Origin: Roseateles toxinivorans
GTDB taxonomy: Bacteria; Pseudomonadota; Gammaproteobacteria; Burkholderiales; Burkholderiaceae_C
Length of the DNA: 64,000 nucleotides
Direction of reading: 5' to 3'
Assembly (NCBI RefSeq): GCF_004362525.1
Contig: NZ_SNXS01000003.1
Coordinates: forward strand, 248,001 to 312,000
Shown: piece by piece, positions 1 to 10,305 of the stretch
How positions within the stretch are numbered: position 1 is the first letter of the stretch
Layout: each line of letters begins with the position of its first letter
Program-made: the position numbers and the translations under genes
The notes under the pieces: generated by a model
What the model saw: only the letters and a program-made list of their open reading frames with translations
Database searches by the model: none
Told to the model about the DNA's origin: nothing

Positions 1-1019
1 AGCTCGGCCTTGCCCGGCAGAAAGCTGCCGTTCCACACCGCATCGGCGTTGACCCGCGTCTTGGTGCCGTAGGCATCGGAGATCTGGCTGGCCATCAGCG
101 CCAGGCGCGGGGCCAGGACTTGACCGAAGCCCTCGCTGCGGGCATCGGGGCTGGCAATCACCGCGTCGATGGCCAGGCGCAGGCGGCGCTTCTCCAGCGC
201 CTCGTTGATGATGCCGTCGCGCTCCTTGACAAAGGCAATCGCGGCGTCGGGGTTGGCCATCACCTCCTTGGCACCGCGGGTAAAGGCGAGCAGGAAGGCC
301 TTGATCAGCTCCGGTTTCTCCTTGATCAGCTTGGGGCTGGCGATGATGGCGTTGCCGTAGAGCTTGACGCCATGGTCGGCATAGGGGAAGACAATCACGT
401 CCTCGGCCTTGACACCGCGCGCCTCCAGATTCAGCAGCGAGGTGAAGGAGAAGCCGGTGATGGCGTCCACATCGCCGCGCATCAGCATCGTTTCGCGCAG
501 CGGCGGGTCCATGCTGGTCCAGGTCACGGGGCCCAGGCCGTTGGCCTTGGCAAAGATCGCAAAACCGCGCCGGCCGGCGTCGAACACCGGTGCGCCCAGC
601 TTCTTGCCGCTCAGCGCCGCCACCGTGGTGATGCCGGACTTCTTCATTGCCAGCACCGCGGCCGGGGTGTTGTTGTAGACCATCATCACCGCCACGGGCT
701 TGTTCGGTGCGTCGGGGTTGTTGGCGTGAAACTCCATCAGCGCGGCCATGTCGGCAAAGCCGATGTCGTAGGAACCCGAGGCCACGCGGGTGACTGCCCC
801 GCCCGAGCCATTGCCGGCGTCTACGCTGACATCGAGCTTGGCCTCCTTGAAATAGCCCTTGGCCACCGGAAGCAGGAACAGCGCCGCCGGGCCCTCGAAG
901 CGCCAGTCGAGCTGGAATTTGAGCGGGGTGGTTTGCGCGTGGCCGAGCTGGCTCGTGAAGCCGAGAGCGCCGGCAAGGGCGGCTGCCAGCCAGGTGCGGC
1001 GGGCGGGGAAGCGGGGCAT
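1..1019 (-). CDS. ABC transporter substrate-binding protein, SsuA/NMT1 type (3' end cut by window)
   Basis: Periplasmic binding component of an ABC importer of the nitrate/sulfonate/hydroxymethylpyrimidine class. The ATG at 1019 is preceded by a GGAG ribosome site 9 bases upstream. The first ~28 residues form a twin-arginine-poor Sec signal peptide ending in GHAQ, after which the mature protein opens with a typical LKFQLDW strand. Further family signs are the GSYDIGFADMAAL and VMMVYNNTPAAV stretches that line the ligand cleft. About 339 codons are visible and the frame is still open at base 1, so the C-terminus is missing. The permease and ATPase that would name the substrate lie outside the window; thiamine precursors, sulfonates and pyrimidines are all possible. 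Family assignment is firm, substrate unknown. Confidence 0.85.
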   Translation of the reverse strand, partial: MPRFPARRTWLAAALAGALGFTSQLGHAQTTPLKFQLDWRFEGPAALFLLPVAKGYFKEAKLDVSVDAGNGSGGAVTRVASGSYDIGFADMAALMEFHANNPDAPNKPVAVMMVYNNTPAAVLAMKKSGITTVAALSGKKLGAPVFDAGRRGFAIFAKANGLGPVTWTSMDPPLRETMLMRGDVDAITGFSFTSLLNLEARGVKAEDVIVFPYADHGVKLYGNAIIASPKLIKEKPELIKAFLLAFTRGAKEVMANPDAAIAFVKERDGIINEALEKRRLRLAIDAVIASPDARSEGFGQVLAPRLALMASQISDAYGTKTRVNADAVWNGSFLPGKAE

Positions 1020-1119
1020 GGGGAGTCTCCGTCAAAGCAGGGGTTGACTGCCCTGCTCGCAAGCTCCGTGCCAATGACCCTAGGAGGGGTAGGGGATGCC
1101 CGCTAAAACGGTATACAAA

Positions 1120-1135
1120 ACAGTGGCTTCACTGT
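1120..1135. promoter_or_regulatory. Inverted repeat upstream of the substrate-binding protein gene
   Basis: ACAGTG-gctt-CACTGT is a perfect 6-bp inverted repeat with a 4-base centre, about 100 bases upstream of the start at 1019. A GTATAC hexamer lies just to its left (1111-1116). This is the right size and place for a repressor site of the importer gene, but no cognate regulator is visible in the window and chance cannot be excluded. Confidence 0.3.
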
Positions 1136-1231
1136 GTACGAACTCGCATTGACCGCAGGATGGCCGATACCTAGGCACGCAGGCCTCGGGAACTCGGTGC
1201 ACCAGTCTGGTGTGTCTGCAGTCTTGTCGGC

Positions 1232-1253
1232 GCACCACCGTGAACGGTGGTGC
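1232..1253 (-). terminator. Stem-loop after the barrel-like gene
   Basis: GCACCACCGT and ACGGTGGTGC form a perfect 10-bp stem with a 2-base centre, starting 4 bases after the stop codon of the minus-strand gene 1258-1863. There is no T-run behind it, so it may be an mRNA-stabilising hairpin or a weak terminator rather than a classical intrinsic terminator. Confidence 0.5.
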
Positions 1254-1257
1254 AGCG

Positions 1258-1863
1258 TCAGAAGGCGTAGCTCAGGCCCACCTGGATGACCGGGGTGAAG
1301 CGCAGGTCGCGCAGCACATCGTCCAGGCTGCGGGCGAGGCTTGGATTGCGGCCCAGGCGCAGGCCATTGCTGGCGCCGATGCCGACCAGGCCGAAGTCGG
1401 CCTTGAAACCCCAGGTGCCCTGGGCGGATTGGCCGGTGTAGCCGATGCCGATATAGGGCAGGGTGGTGTTGGGGTCGCCGCCGTCATGACCGGGGCCCCA
1501 CAGATTCATCGATTGGCGGCTGACCGAAAGGCCGCTGGGGGCGCTCAAGCCGCCCAGGGTCAGCGAACTCGGGCCCATCAGCAGGCCGCTGGTGGCGCGC
1601 AGGCCGCCACTGGTGCGCGAGCCCAGCAGCGAGCCGGTCAGGTAGTAGTCGCCCAGCAGGCTGGCGCTGAGCAGGCGCGGGGCGCTGCTGTGGCGTTCGC
1701 CGTCGGCGGTGTTCAGCTGCAACCGGCCCTGCCAGCGAGGCCAGTCGGCCTGGTTCAGGCTGAGCTTGGGGCCGAGCCCATCGGCCGCCTGTGCCGGAGT
1801 GAAAGCGCCGGCCAGGAGCAGGCTTGACAGTGCTGCCGTGAGCGAAAAACGCGCGAACTTCAT
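1258..1863 (-). CDS. Hypothetical secreted protein, probable small outer-membrane barrel
   Basis: 201 residues with a clear signal peptide (about 26 residues, ending PAQAAD) and an AGGAGA ribosome site upstream of the ATG at 1863. The mature part is rich in Gly/Ser/Leu, and its C-terminal half (from about residue 135) carries alternating strands such as LPYIGIGYTG and WGFKADFGLVGIG. It ends in QVGLSYAF, a terminal aromatic of the type recognised by the BAM machinery. This pattern is typical of small 8-strand barrel proteins common in Burkholderiales; no specific family is recognised. The middle segment (residues 65-115) is repetitive in SLL/SGGL motifs. Monocistronic, with a hairpin after its stop. 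Confidence 0.7.
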   Translation of the reverse strand: MKFARFSLTAALSSLLLAGAFTPAQAADGLGPKLSLNQADWPRWQGRLQLNTADGERHSSAPRLLSASLLGDYYLTGSLLGSRTSGGLRATSGLLMGPSSLTLGGLSAPSGLSVSRQSMNLWGPGHDGGDPNTTLPYIGIGYTGQSAQGTWGFKADFGLVGIGASNGLRLGRNPSLARSLDDVLRDLRFTPVIQVGLSYAF

Positions 1864-2026
1864 GGCGGTCTCCTGGGCTAGATGTCGAAGGATGTCGAGG
1901 GCTGGTGGTTATGACCCGACCCCGGCGCTTGAGTTCATGCTACCCCGCGCTTGCCCGGTCTGTCTAACCAGTTGCGTGCTTTTTTGGGCACTGTTGCGCC
2001 TTTGCCGCCCCCTCGGCTGAAGGGTG

Positions 2027-2859
2027 TTACCGCGGGTATCGGCCGCCGGTCACGCGCGGCTGGTCGCCCAGGTCGCGACGGTTCGCGATGGCCTCGAAGC
2101 CGGCGCGGGCCAGCATCGCCGCCACCGGCTCGGCCTGGTCATAGCCGTGCTCCAGCAGCAGCCAGGCGCCGGGACGCATGCGGCCAGGCGCGCCATCGAC
2201 GATGGTTTGCAGCGAGGACAGGCCATCGCCGCCGGGCGTCAGCGCCAGCGTGGGCTCATGGCGCAGGGCCGGCAGATGGGGGTCGCCGCCGGCGATATAG
2301 GGCGGATTGCTGAGCACCAGGTCGAATATCTGGCCCGTCGGCAGCGCCTGCCACCAGCTGCCCAGATGGGCGGCCACGTCCAGGCCCAGACGCCGGGCGT
2401 TGGCGCTGGCCACGGCCAGCGCGTCCGGGCTCACGTCGGCCATCTGCATGCTGATGTGAGGTGCACCATGCTTGATGGCCAGGGCGATCGCGCCGCTGCC
2501 GGTGCCCAGATCGACGACCCGCGGCGCCGGCTCGGACGGCAATGTCTGCAGGATTTCCAGCGCCCAGTTCACCAGGGTTTCGGTATCCGGGCGGGGCACC
2601 AGCACGGCCGGGCTGACCTGCAGGCGCAGGCCATGAAACTCCTTCTCGCCCAGCAGATAGGCCAGCGGCACGTCCTGTGTGCGCTCACTGACTTGGCTGG
2701 CAAAGGTCTGGCGCTGGGCCTCGCTCAGCACCTGATCATCGTGTGTCACCAGCCAGGCCCGGTCCACGGTGAACAGGTGCGCCAGCAGCAGCTGGGCGTC
2801 CAGCCGGTCCACCCCCTGGCTGCGCGCCCAGGCCTGGGCCTCGGCGATGGTGCTGAACA

Positions 2860-2860
<1 letters not shown>
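2027..2860 (-). CDS. prmC: Peptide chain release factor N5-glutamine methyltransferase PrmC
   Basis: Cytosolic SAM-dependent enzyme that methylates the glutamine of the GGQ motif of class I release factors, raising termination efficiency. The 277-residue length fits the family. An N-terminal helical domain that binds the release factor is followed by the Rossmann methyltransferase fold: VVDLGTGSGAIAL is the SAM-binding loop and LSNPPYIAGGDP holds the NPPY motif that binds the substrate amide. Its ATG shares one base with the prfA stop (TGATG), so it is translationally coupled to the gene of its own substrate, the common arrangement. Third gene of hemA-prfA-prmC. Confidence 0.96.
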
Positions 2861-3942
<1,082 letters not shown>

Positions 3943-4046
3943 GGCGCTCAGGAACTAGGAGGTTTGAGCGCGGAGGCGTAGGCAGCCCGGTGATTTGCAC
4001 GGGCCCGGCAGCACGCCACCGCGAGCGGTGGAGCCTGAGGGCTTCG

Positions 4047-5366
4047 CTAGAGCTCGCCGTCGTCGGGTTTGACCGAGCCCGGCGCAAAGGCGCTGTTGCG
4101 CAGGAACAGGCGCGACACGGTGTGCGCCAGCTGCTGGCGCTGGGCGCCGTCGCTGGCATGCAACTCGGCCAGCGCGCCATGCATCATCTTGTTGGTCAGG
4201 CCGCGGGACAGCGCTTCCAACACCTCGTCCACATCGGCGCCCTTGGCCAGCAGCTTGCGGGCGCGGGCCATCTCGGCGGCACGCCAGTCATCGGCCTGGG
4301 CATTCAGCGCCTGTATCAGCGGCACGGTGCTGCGCTGCTCCATCCAGTGCTGGAAGCTCTGCACGCCGGTCTCGATGATGGCCTCGGCCTGCTCGACGGC
4401 GGCCTGGCGCTTCTCGCCAGCGGTCTGCACGACGGTGGACAGGTCATCGACCGTGTAGAGATAGACATCGTCCAGCTTCGCGACCTCGGGCTCGATATCG
4501 CGCGGCACGGCCAGATCGACCATGAACATCGGCCGGTGCTTGCGGGCCTTCAGCGCACGCTCGACGGCGCCCAGGCCGATCAGCGGCAGCGAACTGGCGG
4601 TGCAGGAGATCACCGCATCGAACTCATGCAGGCGCTGCGACAGGTCGGACAGGCGTATCGCCTCGGCGCCCAGGCGGCCGGCGAGCTTTTCGCCGCGCTC
4701 CAGCGTGCGGTTGGCCACGGCCATCGACTTCGGGTTCTTCGCGGCAAAGTGCGTGGCCACCAGTTCGATCATCTCGCCGGCGCCGACAAAGAGCACGCGC
4801 ACGTCCTTCAGATCCTCGAACAGCTGGCCGGCCAGGCGCACCGAGGCGGCGGCCATGCTGATCGAATGGGCGCCGATCTCGGTCGCGGTACGCACTTCCT
4901 TGGCCACCGAGAAGGTGCGCTGGAACAGCTGGTGCAGAGTGCTCCCGAGGGTGCCGGCCTGGTCGGCCTCGCGTACCGCCTGCTTCATCTGGCCGAGGAT
5001 CTGCGGCTCGCCCAGCACCATCGAATCGAGCCCGCTGGCGACGCGGAAGGCGTGCCGCGCCGCGGCGCTGCCCTCCATCACATAGGCATGGTCCAGCAGA
5101 TGGCTGCTCGCCACATCGCCGAGGCCCGCCAGCCACTCAACGGCGGGGCGTACCAGCGCAGGGCCACCGGCCACATAGAGCTCGGTGCGGTTGCAGGTGG
5201 AGAGCATGGCCGCCTCGGGCAGGCCCTTGCGGGCCTGTTTCGGCTGCTGCACCCGCTCGCGAAAACCTTGCAAGGTAGGCGCCAATTGCTCCAAGGTGAA
5301 CGCAAACCGCCCGCGCAAATCCAGCGGGGCGGAGCTATGGTTCAGGCCGAGGGCAAACACACTCAT
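4047..5366 (-). CDS. hemA: Glutamyl-tRNA reductase
   Basis: NADPH-dependent reduction of glutamyl-tRNA to glutamate-1-semialdehyde, the first committed step of C5-pathway tetrapyrrole synthesis; HemL, the next enzyme, is coded at 60631-61929. The start is placed at the ATG at 5366 because the protein then opens with [18 protein letters not shown], the conserved family N-terminus. The frame stays open further upstream but that stretch has no family similarity. The catalytic cysteine is C58 in [11 protein letters not shown]. The NADPH domain ([12 protein letters not shown]) and a C-terminal dimerisation helix follow. It has 439 residues, slightly longer than the ~420 of E. coli. Divergent from the small membrane gene at 5503; first gene of hemA-prfA-prmC. 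Confidence 0.97.
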   Translation of the reverse strand: MSVFALGLNHSSAPLDLRGRFAFTLEQLAPTLQGFRERVQQPKQARKGLPEAAMLSTCNRTELYVAGGPALVRPAVEWLAGLGDVASSHLLDHAYVMEGSAAARHAFRVASGLDSMVLGEPQILGQMKQAVREADQAGTLGSTLHQLFQRTFSVAKEVRTATEIGAHSISMAAASVRLAGQLFEDLKDVRVLFVGAGEMIELVATHFAAKNPKSMAVANRTLERGEKLAGRLGAEAIRLSDLSQRLHEFDAVISCTASSLPLIGLGAVERALKARKHRPMFMVDLAVPRDIEPEVAKLDDVYLYTVDDLSTVVQTAGEKRQAAVEQAEAIIETGVQSFQHWMEQRSTVPLIQALNAQADDWRAAEMARARKLLAKGADVDEVLEALSRGLTNKMMHGALAELHASDGAQRQQLAHTVSRLFLRNSAFAPGSVKPDDGEL

Positions 5367-5502
5367 GGGTCGATTATAAAATTGCTGGGCAGCTTGCGCC
5401 GTCGTGGGGCTGCGTTCTGCGACCATCCGGTTGATGAGGATCAAGCGAAATTCGTCTTGAGCCGCTCTAATCGTCGCACCCGCCGCTTTTGCCGAGACAT
5501 CT

Positions 5503-5775
5503 ATGAGCCCCCTGGACGCCCTGTGGCATGCGCTGAATTTCTTTGCCCCGGCCCTGGGCGTGGGCCTGATCAGCGCCTTGCTGGCCAAGCTGCTGTGGCG
5601 GCGCGAACTCAAATCCGTGCCTTGGCAGCGCCTGGCCATCTGGGCCACCGCGGCCAGCGCCGTGGCATTGGTGCTGAGCCTGGTGTTCCTGGGCCGTGAC
5701 GGCAAGATGCTGGGCTATGGCGCGATGTTGCTGGCCTGCTCCTTGAGCCTGTGGTGGGCCGGCTTCAAGCGATAG
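5503..5775 (+). CDS. Small hypothetical inner-membrane protein
   Basis: 90 residues with three hydrophobic stretches (about residues 10-28, 43-63 and 68-86) separated by short basic or acidic turns. It is probably a three-span inner-membrane protein with no catalytic motif. It starts at ATG 5503 with only a weak ribosome site. Its last 11 bases overlap the 3' end of miaB on the other strand (convergent overlap). Similar short proteins are common between hemA and miaB in related bacteria, but I cannot assign a function. The hydrophobic pattern argues that it is a real gene, not a shadow of the opposite strand, where no gene lies. Confidence 0.65.
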   Translation: MSPLDALWHALNFFAPALGVGLISALLAKLLWRRELKSVPWQRLAIWATAASAVALVLSLVFLGRDGKMLGYGAMLLACSLSLWWAGFKR

Positions 5776-7114
5776 CTGCTTCTTCGCTCTCCGTGATCAG
5801 CACCTCGCCGCGCAGCGAGTTGGTGAAGGCGGCGGTGATGTTGACGTCCACCATCTGACCGATCAGCCTTGCCGGGCCGGCGAAATTGACCTTGCGGTTG
5901 CATTCGGTGCGGCCCATCAGCTCCATCGCATCCTTGCGCGACGGGCCCTCGACCAGGATGCGCTGGGTCTTGCCGACCAGGCTCTGGCTGATGCTCTGCA
6001 CATTGGCGTCGATGACTGACTGCAGATGCTGCAGGCGCTGGATCTTCAGCTCATGCGGCGTCGTGTCCTCCAGGGCCGCGGCCGGCGTGCCTGGGCGGGG
6101 GCTGAAGACGAAGCTGAAGCTCTGGTCGAAGCCGATGTCGGTGATCAGCTTCATCATCTTCTGGAAGTCTTCCTCGGTCTCTCCGGGGAAGCCGACGATG
6201 AAGTCGCTCGAGAGGCGGATGTCCGGCCGCACCGCGCGTAGCTTGCGTATCGTGGACTTGTATTCCAGCGCCGTGTAGCCCCGCTTCATCGCCGAGAGGA
6301 TGCGATCCGAGCCATGCTGGACCGGCAGGTGCAGATGATTGACCAGCTGCGGCACCTTGTCATAGGCCTCTATCAGGCGCTGCGAGAACTCGTTCGGGTG
6401 GCTGGTGGTGAAGCGCAGCCGCTCCAGGCCCGGGATCTCGGCGACGTATTCGAGCAGCATCGCGAAGTCGGCGATCTCGTCCGTGCCGCCCATCTTGCCG
6501 CGATAGCCGTTGACGTTCTGGCCCAGAAGCGTCACTTCCTTGACGCCCTGGTCAACGGCGGCGGCCACCTCGGTCAGCACGTCCTCGAACGGGCGCGAGA
6601 ACTCCTCGCCGCGGGTATAGGGCACGACGCAGTAGGAGCAGTACTTCGAGCAGCCTTCCATGATCGACACATAGGCGCTGCCACCCTCGACGCGGGCCGG
6701 CGGCAGGTGGTCGAACTTCTCGATCTCGGGGAAGCTGATGTCCACCTGGGGCCGGTTCTGGCGCGCGCGGGCGTCCAGCATCTGCGGCAGACGATGCAGC
6801 GTCTGCGGGCCAAACACCACGTCCACATAGGGCGCGCGGGCGATGATGGCAGCGCCCTCCTGGCTTGCCACGCAGCCGCCGACGCCAATCATCACGCCCT
6901 TGGCCTTCAGGTGCTTGACTCGGCCCAGGTCGCTGAACACCTTCTCCTGCGCCTTCTCGCGCACGGAGCAGGTGTTGAACAAAATCAGATCGGCCTGCTC
7001 GACATCGGTGGTCGGCTCATAGCCTTGGGCGGCGCCCAGCACATCGGCCATCTTGTCCGAGTCGTACTCGTTCATCTGGCAGCCGAAGGTCTTGATGAAT
7101 ACTTTTTTAGTCAT
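5765..7114 (-). CDS. miaB: tRNA-2-methylthio-N6-dimethylallyladenosine synthase MiaB
   Basis: Radical-SAM methylthiotransferase that adds a methylthio group to i6A37 of tRNAs reading UNN codons. The three cysteines of the N-terminal UPF0004 domain, which hold the second Fe-S cluster, are visible in [24 protein letters not shown] and [11 protein letters not shown]. The radical-SAM CxxxCxxC is [14 protein letters not shown] near residue 157. A C-terminal TRAM domain ends the protein. The 449-residue length is typical. It follows a small periplasmic gene with a 15-base gap, so the two probably form one transcript. Confidence 0.97.
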   Translation of the reverse strand: MTKKVFIKTFGCQMNEYDSDKMADVLGAAQGYEPTTDVEQADLILFNTCSVREKAQEKVFSDLGRVKHLKAKGVMIGVGGCVASQEGAAIIARAPYVDVVFGPQTLHRLPQMLDARARQNRPQVDISFPEIEKFDHLPPARVEGGSAYVSIMEGCSKYCSYCVVPYTRGEEFSRPFEDVLTEVAAAVDQGVKEVTLLGQNVNGYRGKMGGTDEIADFAMLLEYVAEIPGLERLRFTTSHPNEFSQRLIEAYDKVPQLVNHLHLPVQHGSDRILSAMKRGYTALEYKSTIRKLRAVRPDIRLSSDFIVGFPGETEEDFQKMMKLITDIGFDQSFSFVFSPRPGTPAAALEDTTPHELKIQRLQHLQSVIDANVQSISQSLVGKTQRILVEGPSRKDAMELMGRTECNRKVNFAGPARLIGQMVDVNITAAFTNSLRGEVLITESEEAAIA

Positions 7115-7129
7115 GGTGGTGTCCGCCCT

Positions 7130-7537
7130 TCAGCGCTTGGTCCAGGTCTGCGCACCCGAGTCGAAGACCCAGCTGGCGGCTTGTTCGGCGGTTTGCGGCC
7201 AGGGCGTGTTGGCCAGCTCGGTCGTGTTCAGGATCCACAAATCCTTCAGCAGGCCGTAGGAGTCGATCGTGTAGTGCACAGTCAACTTCTGCCCCGTGAT
7301 GCTGGCCGAGAGCAGCATCAGATTGTTGTCGCCGCGTATGCGCGCGCCGGGCGCCAGCCGGGCGGCCTGGCCATTGAGCGTGACATCGGGGGCCTGCACG
7401 ACGACCAGCTCGCCACGCAGGGCTGTGGCCGGAAAGGGGCGGTGGTTCTGGGCGCTGGCGCTGACGGAAAAGCCAAGGCTCAGCGCCGCCGCGGCAAAGG
7501 CCACGGCAGAAATAGCACAGCGGTACATGGGGTACAT
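7130..7537 (-). CDS. Hypothetical periplasmic protein upstream of miaB
   Basis: 135 residues. An N-terminal signal peptide of about 29 residues ends SVSASAQN. The mature part contains GELVVVQAPDVTLNG, RLAPGARIRGDNNL and HYTIDSYGLLKDLWILN, suggesting a compact beta-rich domain, and ends in a Trp-rich tail (ASWVFDSGAQTWTKR). No cysteines or catalytic motif are evident in the mature part. This type of protein is conserved next to miaB in Burkholderiales, as far as I recall, without assigned function. It lies 15 bases before the miaB start and is probably cotranscribed. Confidence 0.7.
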   Translation of the reverse strand: MYPMYRCAISAVAFAAAALSLGFSVSASAQNHRPFPATALRGELVVVQAPDVTLNGQAARLAPGARIRGDNNLMLLSASITGQKLTVHYTIDSYGLLKDLWILNTTELANTPWPQTAEQAASWVFDSGAQTWTKR

Positions 7538-7666
7538 CCAGTGGCTGCGTCAATGAAATCAGCCCAAGGCATGCCTCGGGCCGGGAAGGTGCCTATTGTA
7601 AGAGCTCTTGCCAGATTCAAAGCGGCGTGAGCGAGGCATGCCAGCGTTGCGCGGTTCCGCTATATT

Positions 7667-7682
7667 TGCGTACATGTACGCA
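7667..7682. promoter_or_regulatory. 16-bp perfect palindrome upstream of the GGDEF/EAL gene
   Basis: TGCGTACATGTACGCA is an uninterrupted 16-bp palindrome directly after a TATATT hexamer (7661-7666) that could be a -10 box. It lies 62 bases before the start of the MASE3-GGDEF-EAL gene. The form suits a dimeric repressor such as a TetR-family protein; one is coded just beyond the gene at 10306-11010. A site just downstream of the -10 box would repress by blocking RNA polymerase. Confidence 0.5.
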
Positions 7683-7744
7683 TCAATTTTTTGCTCAGAT
7701 CGCTGCGCCGCATGCGCCGCTGACGGGCGCCACCAGCGACATCG

Positions 7745-10255
7745 ATGAAGGCGCCCGCCCTGCGTCCCGGCCACCAGCATCCGTACCAGAGCGCCATCGG
7801 CTGGGGCCTGCTGCTGCTGGCTGTGCCGCTGCTCTGGTGGGTGTCGCATCCGTCTCGGCAGATCGTGGTGGACCCGGCGCAGTTCGTGTTCCTGCACAGC
7901 TTGGTGGAACTGGCGGCGGTGGTGGTGTCACTGCTGGTCTTCGTCACCGGATACCGCGCCATACTCCCGGCCCGCCAGGGCACCGTCGTGCTCTTGGGTG
8001 TTGCCTTTCTGGGGGTCGGACTGCTCGACTTCCTGCATGCGCTGAGCTATGTGGGCATGCCCGCGGCCCTGACGCCCAACTCCGCGCACAAGTCGATCTT
8101 CTTCTGGCTGCTGGCCCGATTGCTGGCCGCCACCGCGCTGCTGGCCTATGCCCTGCTGCCCGCCCTGCCGGCGCTGGGCCGCTTGCACAGGCGCCTGGCG
8201 CTGCTGGCGATGCTGCTGTTGGTGGGCCTGGCCGCCGCGATCGGCCTGGCCTGGCCGGAGCGCCTACCGGCCCTGTTTGTGGAAGGTCAAGGGCTGACTC
8301 CGCTGAAGATCACCACCGAGTGGCTGATCATCGGCCTCAATCTGGCGACGCTGGTCGCGCTGTGGCGCCGCCGTGCGGAATTGGTGCGCGAGTGCGTGAT
8401 GGCGCTGATCTTTACCGTGGCGCTGTCCGCCGTGTCCGAGCTGTTCTTCACCATGCTGGGCGTGATCGACAAGGACGGCGCCAATGTGCTGGGGCATGCC
8501 TACAAGATCGCTGCCTATCTGTACCTGTTCCATGCCACCTTCAACGAGGCCCTGCGCCGGCCGCTGGAGCGAATGGAGGCCCAGCATCTGCGCGAGAAGC
8601 TGGTGCTCAGCGCAGCGCCGGACGGCGTGTTGTGGGTCCATCACAGCGGCACCATTCTGATGGTCAATCCGGCGATGGAGGCGATGTCCGGCTACCCGCG
8701 CGATGAGCTGGTGGGCCGCAATGTCGACATCTTCCTGCCGCCCGCGCTGCGCGCCAGGCATGCCCGGTCCATGCGCGACTACTTCACCGCGGCGAACGCC
8801 CGGGCGATGGGCTCCCTGGACCTGCGGCTGATGCGCCGCGATGGCCAGATGCTGCCGGTCGATATCTCGCTGGGGCATTGGCAGGACGAGAACGAGCAGC
8901 ATGCGATCGCCTATGTGCGCGACCTGACCGAGCGCAAGGGATTCGAGGAGTCGCTGCACCATCGGGCCACGCACGACGAGCTGACCGGCCTGCCCAACCG
9001 TTGGCTGTTCCGCCTGCAACTCGATCAGGCGCTTTCGCATGCCAGGCGCAGCGATCGGCGGGTGGCGGCGCTGTTCCTGGACCTCGATGACTTCAAGACC
9101 GTCAATGACAGCTTCGGCCACCTGGCCGGTGACGAGCTGCTGAGGCATGTCAGCCAGCGCCTGCGCTCGGTGCTGCGCGAGAGCGACACGCTGGCCCGGC
9201 TGGGCGGCGACGAGTTCGGCATCCTGCTGTCGGACCTGGGCAGCGTTGACGAGGCGGTCAGCGTTGCGGAGAAGCTGCTGCAGTCGCTGGACGCACCCTG
9301 CCGCCTGCAAAACCAAGTGGTCGATATCGGCGGCAGCATCGGCCTGGCCTTCTGCCCCGAGGATGCTCGCGACAGCGAGGACCTGCTGCGCTACGCCGAC
9401 CTGGCCATGTACCAGGCCAAGCGGGCCGGCCGGGGCACCTACGCCTGCTACTCGGCCCAGCTGGATCAGCATGCCCACGAGAACATGCAGCTGCATGCCC
9501 GCCTGAAGGAGGCCATCCACCGCGGCGGTCTGCGCCTGCTCTACCAGCCGCAGGTCGATGTCCGCAGCGGCGCCATCGTCGGCGCCGAGGCCCTGGTGCG
9601 CTGGACCGATGAGCTGCTGGGCGAGGTGCCGCCCGGACGCTTCATCCCGGTGGCGGAGACCACCGGCCTGATACTGCCGCTGTCGGACTGGGTGCTGGAC
9701 ACCGCCTGCCGTCAGATCGCCGCCTGGAGCGGCGCCGGCACGCCGCTGCGCGTGGCGGTCAACTTCTCGGCCCAGCAGTTCCGGCAGCGCAATCTGCCCG
9801 ACAAGGTGGCTGCGTTGCTGCAGCGCAGCGGCGCACAGGCCAAGCTGCTGGAGATCGAGATCACCGAGTCGATTGCCATGGTCCAGCCCCTGCTCGCGCG
9901 CGAGCAGCTCGACGCCCTGGTGGCCCTGGGCTGCACCGTCGCGCTCGACGACTTCGGCACCGGCTACTCCTCGCTGGCCTATCTGAAGGCCCTGCCGGTG
10001 TCCAAGCTGAAGATCGACCGGGGCTTCATCAAGGACATTCCGCATGACCTGAGCGACGTCAAAATATCGAGGTCCATCATCGCGCTGGCCCACAGCCTGG
10101 GGCTGACCCTGGTGGCCGAGGGCGTGGAGACTGAGGCGCAGCTGGATTTTCTGCGCGAGCACGGTTGCGAAACCTATCAAGGCTGGCTGTTCGCGAAGGC
10201 GCTGGAGGCCGGCGAGTTCAGTGCGCGCCTGCATGCTTCGTCGGGGCCGCCCTGA
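7745..10255 (+). CDS. Membrane c-di-GMP signalling protein, MASE3-PAS-GGDEF-EAL
   Basis: 836-residue composite of a diguanylate cyclase and a c-di-GMP phosphodiesterase. The N-terminal ~275 residues hold seven or so hydrophobic helices in the MASE3 sensor arrangement (HPSRQIVVDPAQFVFLHS, LLDFLHALSYVGMP). A PAS domain follows (about 285-395, with MVNPAMEAMSGYPRDELVG). The GGDEF domain has an intact RLGGDEFGIL near residue 487 and an RESD inhibitory I-site five residues before it. The EAL domain has GAEALVRW near residue 615, DDFGTGYSSLAYLKALP and KIDRGF, so the phosphodiesterase residues look intact. Both activities seem possible and the net output cannot be read from sequence. The ligand of MASE3 is unknown. 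Monocistronic. Confidence 0.93.
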   Translation: MKAPALRPGHQHPYQSAIGWGLLLLAVPLLWWVSHPSRQIVVDPAQFVFLHSLVELAAVVVSLLVFVTGYRAILPARQGTVVLLGVAFLGVGLLDFLHALSYVGMPAALTPNSAHKSIFFWLLARLLAATALLAYALLPALPALGRLHRRLALLAMLLLVGLAAAIGLAWPERLPALFVEGQGLTPLKITTEWLIIGLNLATLVALWRRRAELVRECVMALIFTVALSAVSELFFTMLGVIDKDGANVLGHAYKIAAYLYLFHATFNEALRRPLERMEAQHLREKLVLSAAPDGVLWVHHSGTILMVNPAMEAMSGYPRDELVGRNVDIFLPPALRARHARSMRDYFTAANARAMGSLDLRLMRRDGQMLPVDISLGHWQDENEQHAIAYVRDLTERKGFEESLHHRATHDELTGLPNRWLFRLQLDQALSHARRSDRRVAALFLDLDDFKTVNDSFGHLAGDELLRHVSQRLRSVLRESDTLARLGGDEFGILLSDLGSVDEAVSVAEKLLQSLDAPCRLQNQVVDIGGSIGLAFCPEDARDSEDLLRYADLAMYQAKRAGRGTYACYSAQLDQHAHENMQLHARLKEAIHRGGLRLLYQPQVDVRSGAIVGAEALVRWTDELLGEVPPGRFIPVAETTGLILPLSDWVLDTACRQIAAWSGAGTPLRVAVNFSAQQFRQRNLPDKVAALLQRSGAQAKLLEIEITESIAMVQPLLAREQLDALVALGCTVALDDFGTGYSSLAYLKALPVSKLKIDRGFIKDIPHDLSDVKISRSIIALAHSLGLTLVAEGVETEAQLDFLREHGCETYQGWLFAKALEAGEFSARLHASSGPP

Positions 10256-10305
10256 AGCTTGTGTCCTTGCTATAGGCCTCGGGCAGCCAAGGGGCGTCGC
10301 GGCCC

